Below, piece by piece: positions 8,732-18,100 of a stretch of 64,000 nucleotides of DNA. The notes beneath the pieces were generated by a model. It saw only the letters and a program-made list of their open reading frames with translations. It was not told where the DNA came from and did not search any database. The stretch is from Gemmatimonadota bacterium (lineage in GTDB: Bacteria; Gemmatimonadota; Gemmatimonadetes; Longimicrobiales; Gaopeijiaceae). The stretch's first letter is position 1. Every line of letters begins with the position of its first letter. Position numbers and translations under genes: made by a program. The stretch spans positions 1 through 64,000 of the forward strand of contig JAJDXS010000028.1 in assembly GCA_022823145.1 (NCBI GenBank), written 5' to 3'.

Positions 8732-9883
8732 CTAGGCTCCCCGAAACGCCGCCGGCAACTCCTCCTCCCGCTCCGGCGCCAGCCCCGAGCGCAATACCTG
8801 CCGCTCGGCGTCCTGCGCGTTGAACCACTCCAGCGTCTCGACGGCGGTCTGTTCCAGGGGCCGCATCTCGAAGCCGGCCGCGTGCGCCCGGTCGCCATTG
8901 ACCTGCATCATGCCGAGGTAGTCGCCTGCGGGTTCGGTCCAGTAGGTGAGGGCGGGGAGGTCGTGCTCGCGCAGGAAGGCCGCATCCACCCAGGTCAGGG
9001 TCGCGTCGGAGCCCACCGCCGCGCGGGTGCCCTCCAGCAGGCCCCCCATGGTAAGGGGCTCGCGCGGGCCGACCACGTTCATGGTGCCCGTGAGGTCGTC
9101 CTCGACGGCCTTGATCATGAAGGCGCCCAGGTCGCGCACGTCCACGTGCTGCATCGGGTCGGACGGGTCGCCGGGAGCGAGCACCTCGCCGCCCCGCGAG
9201 AGCCGGACGGGCCAGTAGGTGTAGCGGTCGGTGGGGTCGCCGGGCCCGATGATATACGTGGGGCGCACGACCAGGTGGTTGTCCGGGAAGGCGCCCCGGG
9301 CCTCGTCCTCGGCCAGCGCCTTCAGCGCGCCGAACGTGCGTCCGTCCACGACCTCTGTCTCCGGATCCTCGATGGTGTCCACGGGCGCGTCCTCATGGAT
9401 GTCCGTGGTCAGGTACGGGACGTAGACGCCGGTGGAAGAGACGTAGACGTACTTCCCCACCGAGCCGCTGAGCGCTTCGGTCGACAAGCGGACCCAGCGC
9501 GGAATGTTGGCCGGGTTGTCGATCACGACGTCCCATTCGCGTCCCGCGAGCGAGGCGAAGTCGCCTTCGCGATCGCCGATCAGGGTCTCCAGGTCGGGGA
9601 AGAGATCCGGGTTCGTGATGCCGCGGTTGAACAGGGTGACTTCGTGTCCCCGCGCAACGGCAGCCCGCACCTGGTGGGGCCCGATGAAGTTGGTGCCGCC
9701 GAGGATGAGGATCCTGAGCGGGGTCGGGGACCCGTCTCCACTCGCGTCGGCGCCGTCCTCCGCACCGCACGCGCCGAGCGCCAGGCCGCCGACCGCGACC
9801 GTGGCCGCCCCCACGAACTGTCGCCGCGTGAGGTCCGTTGCATGTTGTGGAAGATCCCTCGCACTCATCGTGCCGTCGTCCAT
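8732..9883 (-). CDS. Tat-exported lipoprotein of the NAD-dependent epimerase/dehydratase family
   Basis: 383 aa from ATG 9883, with GGGGAG about 8 bases upstream. A further 21-residue in-frame extension to 9946 lacks support. A twin-arginine motif (TRRQFVGAA) and lipobox-like LGAC indicate Tat export and lipid anchoring. The extended-SDR fold follows, with Rossmann motif LGGTNFIGPHQV, VIDNPANIP, VSSTGVYVPY (catalytic Ser and Tyr; the usual YxxxK is relaxed to GxLKALAEDEAR) and VVRPTYIIGPGDPTDR. Relatives are annotated as NAD-dependent epimerases or isoflavone-reductase-like. Extracytoplasmic SDRs with Tat signals occur where the cofactor must be loaded before export. Substrate unknown. It is divergent from the MATE gene, 92 bp apart. 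Confidence 0.75.
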   Translation of the reverse strand: MDDGTMSARDLPQHATDLTRRQFVGAATVAVGGLALGACGAEDGADASGDGSPTPLRILILGGTNFIGPHQVRAAVARGHEVTLFNRGITNPDLFPDLETLIGDREGDFASLAGREWDVVIDNPANIPRWVRLSTEALSGSVGKYVYVSSTGVYVPYLTTDIHEDAPVDTIEDPETEVVDGRTFGALKALAEDEARGAFPDNHLVVRPTYIIGPGDPTDRYTYWPVRLSRGGEVLAPGDPSDPMQHVDVRDLGAFMIKAVEDDLTGTMNVVGPREPLTMGGLLEGTRAAVGSDATLTWVDAAFLREHDLPALTYWTEPAGDYLGMMQVNGDRAHAAGFEMRPLEQTAVETLEWFNAQDAERQVLRSGLAPEREEELPAAFRGA

Positions 9884-9975
9884 GCCTTCGCTCCCCGTTG
9901 AGCGCCGCCGCGGTGAAACCCGGCCCCCGGCCCAGCCCCCCGGCACGCGCGAATCGCGCTACCTTAAGCGCCACA

Positions 9976-11424
9976 ATGGACACGGGCGACGGAAAACACA
10001 ACCGGGCGGGGATGGGGACGGCGGAAGCGGAAGGCGCCCCCGAGAGCTGGTGGCAGGTATTCGTCCATGCCGTAAAGGGCACCGGTGGCGACCCCACGGA
10101 CGGACCGATCCGGCGCGCGGTCATACTCCTGGCCATTCCGATGGTGCTCGAGATGGCCATGGAGTCGCTCTTCGCGGTGGTCGACATCTACTTCGTGTCC
10201 AGACTCGGGGACGCGGCGATGGCGGGCGTCGCGCTGACCGAATCGGTGCTGGCGCTGATCTACACCATCGCGATTGGACTCAGCATCGGGGTCACGGCCC
10301 TGGTTGCGCGCCGGATCGGCGAAGGCGACCGAGGCAGGGCGGCCCGGGGAGCGGCACAGGCCATCCTGCTCGGGCTGCTGCTCGCCATTGCCTTCGGCGT
10401 CGCCGGCGTGGTCTACGCGCCCGACGTCCTGCGGCTCATGGGCGCCGACGACACGGTCGTGGCCACGGGCCTTCCCTATACGCGCATCATGCTCGGGGGA
10501 AACGTCGTCATCATCCTCCTCTTCCTGCAGAACGCCGCTTTCCGCGGGGCGGGCGACGCCGCGATCGCGATGCGCGTGCTCTGGATCGCCAACGGGCTGA
10601 ACATCGTCCTCGATCCCCTCCTCATCTTCGGTATCGGCCCCTTCCCCGAACTGGGAGTGCAGGGGGCGGCCATCGCCACCACCATCGGCCGCGGCACGGC
10701 GGTCCTGGTGCAGGTCTACACCCTGCTTCGCCTGGGAGGGAAGCTCCGGGTCCGCCTTCCCCACCTGCGGATCCAGCCACGGGTCATGAAGCGGCTGGTG
10801 GAGCTCTCGGCGACGGGCATGCTCCAGACCTTCATTGCGACCGCAAGCTGGATCGGGCTGACGCGGGTCACGGCAATGTCGGGGGCCGAAGCGCTGGCCG
10901 GCTACGTGATCTCAATACGCATCATCCTCTTCGCGATCCTGCCGGCGTGGGGACTCTCCAACGCGGCATCCACCATGGTCGGGCAGGGCCTCGGTGCCGG
11001 CGATCCGGTCCGGGCCGAACGCGCGGCGTGGATCGCGTGCAAGATGAACCTTGCGTTCCTCGGGGCGCTCAGCGTGCTCTTCATCGCCTTCGCCCCCGCG
11101 ATCGTCAGTCTCTTCGGCGGCACCAGCGGCGCGTCCGAGGTCGCGGTGACGGGCCTCCGCATCGTGTCGATCGGCTTCGTGTTCTACGCCTACGGCATGG
11201 TGTTGACGGCCGCGTTCAACGGCGCGGGGGCGGTGTGGACACCCACGATTCTCAACTTCTTCTGCTTCTGGCTCTGGGAGATTCCGCTCGCGTGGGTTCT
11301 CTCCGTCTCGGGGGGGCTCGGCCCCACCGGGGTGTTCATCGCCATGACTGTGTCGTTCTCGACTCTGGCGGTCGTCGCCGCGCTGCTGTTCAGGCGGGGA
11401 AGGTGGAAGGAGGCAACGGTTTGA
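9976..11424 (+). CDS. MATE family multidrug/organic cation efflux transporter
   Basis: 482 aa from ATG 9976. An upstream in-frame extension to 9838 overlaps the divergent epimerase gene and lacks MATE features. Twelve hydrophobic segments are visible. The two MATE halves are marked by IRRAVILLAIPMVLEMAMESLFAVVDIYFVSRLG near residues 40-75 and LSATGMLQTFIATASWIGLTRVTAMSG near 275-300. Family members export drugs or metabolites by H+ or Na+ antiport in the inner membrane. A hydrophilic N-terminal extension of about 35 residues precedes the first helix. No neighbouring regulator is seen. Confidence 0.85.
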   Translation: MDTGDGKHNRAGMGTAEAEGAPESWWQVFVHAVKGTGGDPTDGPIRRAVILLAIPMVLEMAMESLFAVVDIYFVSRLGDAAMAGVALTESVLALIYTIAIGLSIGVTALVARRIGEGDRGRAARGAAQAILLGLLLAIAFGVAGVVYAPDVLRLMGADDTVVATGLPYTRIMLGGNVVIILLFLQNAAFRGAGDAAIAMRVLWIANGLNIVLDPLLIFGIGPFPELGVQGAAIATTIGRGTAVLVQVYTLLRLGGKLRVRLPHLRIQPRVMKRLVELSATGMLQTFIATASWIGLTRVTAMSGAEALAGYVISIRIILFAILPAWGLSNAASTMVGQGLGAGDPVRAERAAWIACKMNLAFLGALSVLFIAFAPAIVSLFGGTSGASEVAVTGLRIVSIGFVFYAYGMVLTAAFNGAGAVWTPTILNFFCFWLWEIPLAWVLSVSGGLGPTGVFIAMTVSFSTLAVVAALLFRRGRWKEATV

Positions 11425-11496
11425 AGTTGACACGGGGCAATCCTGAAGGGCAGTTTGCGTGCCCGATCCGCCGTCGCCAAGTGCCCAGGAGGCCGT

Positions 11497-12699
11497 ATGA
11501 CCTGGCGGAAATGGTGGCCCGCATCAGCCCTGAGAACCGCCACGCCGAGGTGGACACCGGCGCCCCTCAGGGGAAAGAGGCGTGGTAGCGCCGGTAAAGC
11601 CAATCCTGACCGACTATTCGCCCCGCCACCGAGGCTGATCATCGCTGCGGGGGTGGCGCTTTCCGCCTGCGCTCCGATTGCCCCCGGGCCGGAGCCGCTG
11701 CTCCCCGCCGCGGCCTGCTACGATCGCGCCACCCAGCCTCAGACCGCCGTCGTGGACAGCCACCTGCACTTCCGCGCATTCGGCGGGCCGTCCGTGCCCT
11801 TCGACGAGGTCATGGGATACCTGCGCGAGACCGGTGTGCGCTTCGTGAACATCTACGGGATCGGGCAGATGCTCCCGATCGGCTCGCCGTGCACGTACTA
11901 CCTGGACTGCCCAGGTACGCCCGTCATCCCGACGTTGAAGAACGACTTCGCGAACGCGGAGAGTCTTCTCGCAAACCCGCCGGAGGGGATCCATGCTACG
12001 CTGGCCATGACCTTCCCCGACCTGTCCCGGCCCGAGTCGGTGGTGGCGGGGATCGAGGTCCTCGACAGGGAGTTTCCGGGGATGTTCCGCTGGATGGGCG
12101 AGGTCAACCTCGTGAAGCAGGCGCTCTTCGGGAACGCGCACGAACCGGTGCCACTCGCGACGATCCGCGGATGGGCGCCCTTCATGAGCCTCCTTCGCGA
12201 ACGCGGCATCCCGATCGCCATTCACTCGGATCTGGGGCGCGACGAGGACCCCACCCTCTACCTCCCCCTCATGCAGGAAGTCCTCGACCGCTACCCCGAC
12301 AACCGCGTCGTGTGGATGCACATGGGGCTGTCGCTGGAGTTGACGACCCTGTCCGCAGCGGAGCACATCGCGCTCATGGAGTCGATGCTGGACCGGTATC
12401 CAAACCTGATGCTCGACATCACGTGGCGGATCATCGACGACAACTACTTCTCGCGGGCCGACTACCAGCCCCTGTACGTCGCGTTTCTGAACGAGTACTC
12501 GGACCGGATTCTGCCCGGGACCGACTTTCTGGCGTCGTCGAACAAGGATTTCGACGTGTACAGAACCGAGCTGGAGGTCACGAGCCGGATTCTGCAGTTC
12601 GTCGACGACGAGGCCTTCCGCAACATCGCGCTGGGGGAGAACTACTTCCGGCTGCTGGGGCTGGAGTACGAGGCGCCGATGGTGTGTGCGGCGGGATGA
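11497..12699 (+). CDS. amidohydrolase-family protein with lipoprotein-like segment
   Basis: About 400 aa from ATG 11497, which has AGGAGG four bases upstream; an ATG or other start at 11455 is less supported. The first 45 residues are unusual (Arg/Trp/Pro-rich) before the hydrophobic LIIAAGVALSACAP, which looks like a lipoprotein signal with Cys. The real start could therefore be nearer 11600, though no standard start codon lies there in frame. The TIM-barrel domain shows VDSHLHFRAFGG (HxH), EVNLVKQALFG, IPIAIHSDLGRDEDP, VVWMHMGLS and ILPGTDFLAS, matching the amidohydrolase_2 family. Substrate unknown. Confidence 0.7.
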   Translation: MTWRKWWPASALRTATPRWTPAPLRGKRRGSAGKANPDRLFAPPPRLIIAAGVALSACAPIAPGPEPLLPAAACYDRATQPQTAVVDSHLHFRAFGGPSVPFDEVMGYLRETGVRFVNIYGIGQMLPIGSPCTYYLDCPGTPVIPTLKNDFANAESLLANPPEGIHATLAMTFPDLSRPESVVAGIEVLDREFPGMFRWMGEVNLVKQALFGNAHEPVPLATIRGWAPFMSLLRERGIPIAIHSDLGRDEDPTLYLPLMQEVLDRYPDNRVVWMHMGLSLELTTLSAAEHIALMESMLDRYPNLMLDITWRIIDDNYFSRADYQPLYVAFLNEYSDRILPGTDFLASSNKDFDVYRTELEVTSRILQFVDDEAFRNIALGENYFRLLGLEYEAPMVCAAG

Positions 12700-12710
12700 A
12701 TAGTAAACGC

Positions 12711-12742
12711 CACATTACAGAATGTAATGTCGATATTACATT
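12711..12742. promoter_or_regulatory. three-half-site TTACA element, copy 1
   Basis: TTACA (12715-12719), GAA, TGTAA (12723-12727... read as the middle reversed half-site), eight bases, then TTACATT (12736-12742). The same spacing recurs at 53238 and 63942. It sits between the convergent ends of the amidohydrolase and the plug-only lipoprotein gene, an odd place for a promoter. The dyad TACA-N3-TGTA resembles BlaI/MecI/CopY-type operators (inference). Confidence 0.5.
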
Positions 12743-12771
12743 TTTCGATTCTCAGGTAGCCCAAACCTACC

Positions 12772-13143
12772 CTACCGCATCGTTACGTCGATCACCCCCG
12801 CCATGTAACCCGTGCCCCATCGGGTCGTGGCGTCCGTCGAGTCGATGTATCGAAGCTCCGTAACCATTTCGCGTCGGAAGGTCCGCAGTTCGCTGAGTCC
12901 TCCCCTGGGCGCACCGTTCACGAACACCTGGGGTGAGCGCCCGGACCGCTGGGTGAACCAGGCCGGCCGAAGCAGCTGAATCACCTCGTATGCATCATCG
13001 GCAGGGACGCTCTGCAGCTCTTCGCTGGTGATGAGGTACGGGTTCCGGTCGGTGCCGCTGGTGCCCGCCCGAGCAGGATAGCAGGCCGCAGCAAGGAGGG
13101 TGAATAGCGCGAGGGCCGCCAGCCCCGATCTCCTGGTTTTCAT
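12772..13143 (-). CDS. plug-only lipoprotein (TonB-receptor plug-like), paralogue 1
   Basis: 123 aa. The signal peptide ends in a lipobox (LAAACYPARAG). The rest is a short plug-like domain: SEELQSVPADDAYEVIQLLRP, VFVNGAPRGG, ELRYIDSTDATTRWGTGYMAGVIDVTM. These are the small-scale counterparts of the TonB-receptor plug elements VxVDGxxx, I..I.vl.G..as..yG and G.I.I.tk. There is no barrel. It is a paralogue of the gene at 13216-13620 and the last gene of the susC-susD operon. It could cap, regulate or partner the receptor. Function inferred only. Confidence 0.65.
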   Translation of the reverse strand: MKTRRSGLAALALFTLLAAACYPARAGTSGTDRNPYLITSEELQSVPADDAYEVIQLLRPAWFTQRSGRSPQVFVNGAPRGGLSELRTFRREMVTELRYIDSTDATTRWGTGYMAGVIDVTMR

Positions 13144-13215
13144 GAGAGTCCGTTCCTTTTGCTGTTCTGTTGGGGCCCGGCGCAGCCCGTGGAGCGTCGT
13201 CCACGGGCCGCGCGG

Positions 13216-13620
13216 TCAGCGCTCGAGGGTGATGAGAATCGCTCCGTTCACGTAGCCCGTGCCGTAGCGCGTGGACGCATCGGGGCCATTGAGGAAACGC
13301 ATCTCCCGGACGTCGCGGGCGTCGATCTCTTCCAGTTCGGCGATGTTCTGCAGAGGCACGCCGTTGAGGTGAACCCTGGGATAGGTGCTGGATTGCCCCA
13401 CCGCGATCGCCGGCCTGGTCCCGCCCCGGAGCCAGGCGGGACGCAGGCGGCGAATCGCATCGAGGGCATTGTAGTCCGCCAGCTCCTGGAGCTCCCAATT
13501 GCCGATCAGGTCGGGGCTTCCTCCGGAGCCGGAATTCGCCCTGCCGGGATAGCACGCTGCGAGAAAGCCGACGGTCAGCAAGAGCCAGACGGATGCCACG
13601 CAAATCCGGTGATTCCGCAT
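13216..13620 (-). CDS. plug-only lipoprotein (TonB-receptor plug-like), paralogue 2
   Basis: 134 aa. The signal peptide with lipobox (LAACYPGRANSG) is followed by SGGSPDLIGNWELQELADYNALDAIRRLRPAWL and then the plug-like block VHLNGVPLQNIAELEEIDARDVREMRFLNG, PDASTRYGTGYVNGAILITLER. Its start is 6 bp after the susD stop with GGGAG upstream, so it is translated with susC-susD. Two Cys-anchored plug mimics in one operon is unusual. The domain assignment rests on motif similarity to the plug of the SusC in the same operon. Confidence 0.7.
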   Translation of the reverse strand: MRNHRICVASVWLLLTVGFLAACYPGRANSGSGGSPDLIGNWELQELADYNALDAIRRLRPAWLRGGTRPAIAVGQSSTYPRVHLNGVPLQNIAELEEIDARDVREMRFLNGPDASTRYGTGYVNGAILITLER

Positions 13621-13626
13621 GGTGCG

Positions 13627-15147
13627 TCAGCTCCCTACACCGGGGCAGGTGATATCACCGTTCGCGTCGCACTCGATGTCCGCGATCGGCATGCAGAATG
13701 CCAACCTTGCGGCCCCGTTTTCGGCTTCCACCCGGGGATTGATCGCGTGCGCCTCGGTGATGTACGGGTGCTGCCAGCGACGCATGTCCGCGAACCGCCG
13801 GCCCTCCAGGTGCATGAGCGTATAGCGCTCACCGTCCAGGATCGACCAACCGTCATCCAGCGCGTTCGGGTACTCCAATGCACCAGCGGTGGCCGGTGTC
13901 TCGATGGGGTCCATGCCGTACACGGCTCTCCCCTGGTTCACCAGGTTGGCGAACTGCGACAGGTTGCCGTCCATCAGCGCCTTCTCAGCGCGGATCAGGA
14001 GCATTTCGGTGCCCCGAACCATGGGGAAGTCGGCGTCCTCGCCGGTCTCGCCGTCCGGACGCGTGAGCAGACCCTCGGTTTCGGATTTCAGAGAGGAGTA
14101 GAGCGGCATCCTGTTGCTCTCGGCGCGGAACTCGCCTCCGTAGCCCGCGGCGAAGTCGCACCGGCCGGTGTCGATGATGTCGCGGGCGCTCCTTGTATGT
14201 GTCGTCCGCAACGTGTCGCTCCGCCACTCGCCGCACTTGACCCAGGGGACCCGGGGGTCGTCATGGAAGACCCGGTGCACCGGCGTGTTCCAGAGAGTAA
14301 AGTCGTCGTTCTGGAAGGAGACGTCGAACCAGCCGTTGTCCTCGACCTCCGGGTCGGCGTGGCTGTACAGGATGAAATCGTCGGGGACCTGCGCGGCGTG
14401 CTGCACCGCCAGATCCCAGTCGCCCATCAGCATCGCCGCCTGCGCGATGCCGCCGTGCGCGGCGTACATGAGCTTCAGCGGGTCGAAGATGCGCGAGTCC
14501 CCGTCGGGCGTGGGGGCTCCGCTCGCCACGGCGGCCTCGGCAACGGCCAGCGCGTTCTGCATGGCGTGCACCGACCTCCTCATGATCGAGTCGGTCTGGA
14601 CGATTTGTGAGGGGTCGTACTGGTCGTTCGGCCCCATGAGAGCTCCTGCATCCGGCCCGTAGTTGTAGATGGACTCGCAGAACAGCTCGCCGATCATGCG
14701 CTCGGCCCACCCGGAGATGATCCATGAGCGTGCGATCAGGGGATGGGAGGCGGCCTCCTCGGCGAAGACCCGGTTGGTGACATGCACGCCGTAATAGCCG
14801 GCCCACGCGGCCTCGTGGAGCTGCGCCCACGGGAAGTTCCCGGGACGGTCCGAGTAGTTGCGGTACTCCAGGATTTCTTCGCCGCTGGAGCTGGTACCGT
14901 CGTTGTTGAAGTCGTCGGTCGCGGAGCCTGCGAACCACCACACGCCACTGAAGTCACGCATGTTGTCGTGGAGTTCGGAGTTGATGCCCCGGACAAATGG
15001 CACCATCAGGTTGGGATCCTCGATGTCGTCCTCGATGATCACGCCGGTGATCTGCGTGTCGACACATCCGGCCGTCGCCAACACGGCGGCAACGGCCAGC
15101 AGTCCGCGGAGCGAGCTTCTCTTCTTCGTTGTCTTGTTCATCGTCAT
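13627..15147 (-). CDS. SusD/RagB-like outer-membrane nutrient-binding lipoprotein
   Basis: 506 aa from ATG 15147 (MTMNKTTKKRSSLRG); the longer in-frame extension to 15543 runs into susC. The signal peptide has the lipobox LATAGC. Helical TPR-like pairs and the family's C-terminal hallmark LEGRRFADMRRW with a final CMPIADIECDAN segment identify SusD/RagB. It sits on the cell surface and closes over the SusC channel to hand oligosaccharides or peptides to it. It starts 14 bp after susC. Full length and intact. Confidence 0.9.
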   Translation of the reverse strand: MTMNKTTKKRSSLRGLLAVAAVLATAGCVDTQITGVIIEDDIEDPNLMVPFVRGINSELHDNMRDFSGVWWFAGSATDDFNNDGTSSSGEEILEYRNYSDRPGNFPWAQLHEAAWAGYYGVHVTNRVFAEEAASHPLIARSWIISGWAERMIGELFCESIYNYGPDAGALMGPNDQYDPSQIVQTDSIMRRSVHAMQNALAVAEAAVASGAPTPDGDSRIFDPLKLMYAAHGGIAQAAMLMGDWDLAVQHAAQVPDDFILYSHADPEVEDNGWFDVSFQNDDFTLWNTPVHRVFHDDPRVPWVKCGEWRSDTLRTTHTRSARDIIDTGRCDFAAGYGGEFRAESNRMPLYSSLKSETEGLLTRPDGETGEDADFPMVRGTEMLLIRAEKALMDGNLSQFANLVNQGRAVYGMDPIETPATAGALEYPNALDDGWSILDGERYTLMHLEGRRFADMRRWQHPYITEAHAINPRVEAENGAARLAFCMPIADIECDANGDITCPGVGS

Positions 15148-15161
15148 GCTCCTCGGTGCGG

Positions 15162-18100
15162 TCAGAAGTTCAGGCGCAGGTTCAGCGAAAACTGTCGGGC
15201 TGGCGGCAGGATGTAGCCGTTGCCGCGCGCCGTCTGCTGGGCGGGTCTGATCAACGCGTCGGGATAGAGACCCGAGAAGTTCGTGAACGTGAACAGGTTG
15301 GTCGCGCGGAGCTGGACCGTTGCCCCCGTTACGCCGCCTCGCAGCCATTCCTGCGGCACCCGGTAGGAGAGGCTCGCGGACTGCAGCCGGAAGTAGTCTG
15401 CGGGCTCCATCCAGTCTTCGTTGTCGGACTCGTTCTCCCAACACTGACCGATCTCCCTCGCCGTGTACTGGGAGTACAGACTCGGGTCTTCGGCCTCGAT
15501 ACCGGCCTTCACCGCGTTGTTGACCGGCCAGCACGCCGGCCACAGGCCGTCGGCCGCGAGCTCCTGGGCCATGTCGTCGTAGAGCCAGTGCCCCATCTGC
15601 GCGACACCGAATACATCGAGAATGAAGTCGTTGAAGAGGGTTGCCCTGACGCCCACCGACGCCTCGTGGGGCGGCCGGCTGGGCGCATAGAAGAAGGTGT
15701 CGGGATGGTTCTGTATCTCGACGCCGTTCAGGATGCAGTTGTCGTCATCCGTGTAGGTCGGCAGCGCGCCCATTTCGTCGCCGTTGCAGATCTTCTTCCC
15801 GTACAGAGATGGGATTGGCCGGTCCGGCCGGTAGCGGTTCAGGTAGTTGAACGAGAATTCCTCGAACTGGGGATCGCCCAGGTCGACCATTCTGGTCTGG
15901 TTGTACTGGTAGTTCGCGTTGATGCTCACGCGGCTCGTGAAGCCCTCGAAGACCAGGAAGTCGACGCCAACCTCGATGCCCTCGCTGTCCCAGATGCCGA
16001 CGTTCTGCGGAATGGACTCGGCGACGCCGTTGGACGGGGCCGGGGCAACGTAGATGAGGCCGTCGAAGGTTCTCCGTTTGTAATAGGTGCCGTTGAGGGC
16101 CAGAATCCCCTGGAAGAGCGAGGCGTCGAAGCCGCCCTCGTACTCCTCGGCCCTTTCCGGCCCGAGCGAGAGGTTGGCCAGGTTCTGGATGATGAAGCCC
16201 AGGTTGTTCTCGTCGGCCAGAGAGGAAGCCTCGAAGACCGTCACCGAGCCGGAGGCCGGCGGTGCCTCGCCCGACTCGCCGTACGCCCCGCGCAGTCGGA
16301 AGGTCTCCCACCAGGACGGCCAGAAGTCGTGGTCGGAGAGGGTATAGGTGGCCTGGGCCTTGGGGTACATCGTGAAGCGGACATCGCGGGTGTATTCCCG
16401 CCCGAAGGAACTGTGCGTATCGGCGCGGAGACCCACGTTGACGAATAGCCGGTTCCTCCAGCCGATCTGCTCCTGGACGAAGAACCCGCCGCCCTCGGTG
16501 GCACTCCGATCCTCGTTGTAGTTGGTGACGTCCTCGGCGTTCTCCAGGACCTTCGCTCCGGGCCCGATGAAACCTTCCACGTCGGTGCGGTTGCCCAGGT
16601 GCTCGTTCTGGTTGTACTGGGCACCGATGGAGGTGGTGGAGGTGAAGTCGCTCGTCAGCTCGTGCAGGTACGTGGACGCATAGTCCAGCGTGATCACCCG
16701 GCGATTCTCGATGTCCACGGTGCGTGTGCCGCGGGGGTTGTTCCAGAAGAGCCAGGGCCGCTGGGTGACGAAGTGGGAATTCGAGTAGTCCAGGCCGAAC
16801 GTCAGCCGATGGCGCATGTTGTCCATCGGTGTCCAGTCGATGTTGGCGCTGGTGTTGAAGTGGTTGATGACCTGGTCCTGCGTCAGATCGAACACCGCGG
16901 AGTCGTCGTTGTCCGGTGTCTCTCCCTGGTCGCCGCGGGCCACGTTGAAGAGCAGTCCTTCGGCGTTGTCGCCGTTGGGGATCCAGGTGATGTCCCGGCG
17001 CGTGTAGAAGTTGTTGAGGTTGATCTGAAAGTTCTCGAAACCGGAGAAGGTGAAATTCGCGCGGACATTCACGTCCTCGGACTCGTTCGGATCGATCACT
17101 CCCTCGGTGATTCCGTATGCTCCGGACGCGAAGTAGGTGACCTCCTGGCTCCCGCCCCTGACGGACATGGAGTAGTCCTGGACGTGGGCGTCCCGGAGCC
17201 AGGTACCGCTCGCCGGGCAGCCGGGATCCGACATCAGTGCTCCCGACTCGTCCCGGTTGAAGTGGTAGCCCTCTTCGAGGGAGTGGTTGAACTGGCGGGT
17301 ACAGTCGTTCACGCGGAGTCCGGTGGGGTCGATGTCCGGCCCCACGTGGCCGATCCGCTGGACGGCCTGTTGCACGTTCATGGTCCAGCGCGGCGCGCCG
17401 GGCGCCCCCTTCTTGGTGAAGATCTGGATCACCCCGGCGCTGGCGTCGGTGCCGTACAGACTCGACGCCGCCGGCCCCTTGATGATCTCGATCCGGTCGA
17501 TGTCCTCCTCGCGGATGCTGCCGAGGAATGTGGCGTGCTCCTGCGATTCTCCGGTGGCGTCCTCGAAGGTGCCCGCGGGCATGCGGACGCCGTCGACGTA
17601 GATCAGCGGCCGGTTGCGTCCGTTCACGGAGTTGGTGCCCCGGAGCAGAATGTCGGATCCCGCGCCGGCCGTGCCGGACGACCCGGTGACGCTTACACCC
17701 AGGGCGCGGCCGCGGAGTGCGTCCTCCAGGTTGATGGCACCGGCATAGAGAAGTTCGTCGGATGTGACCAAGGAGATGCTGTTGCCGACCTCCCGCTTCT
17801 GTGCGGCGATGGCCGTTCCCGTCACCACCATGCCCTCCAGCTCCACCGCCTGAGGGTACATGGAGAGGTCGACGAGCGCCGACTCTCCGGCGCCTACGGA
17901 CACCGTGGCCCGCTCCTCCCGGAAGCCGATCAGCTGCGCAACGAGTTCGTGCTCTCCTGTGGGCACCTCCAGGATCAGGAACCTGCCCTGGTTGTTGGAA
18001 ACGGACCCGAGCCCGCTGCCCTGGATCGACACCTGGACGTTGGAGAGGGGTTCTCCGGTCTCACCGCTCGTCAGTGTGCCGGTGACGGTTCCCGATTGTG

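Noticed and set aside
15129-16448. 439-aa plus-strand ORF
   Set aside because: Antisense to susC with no recognisable features.
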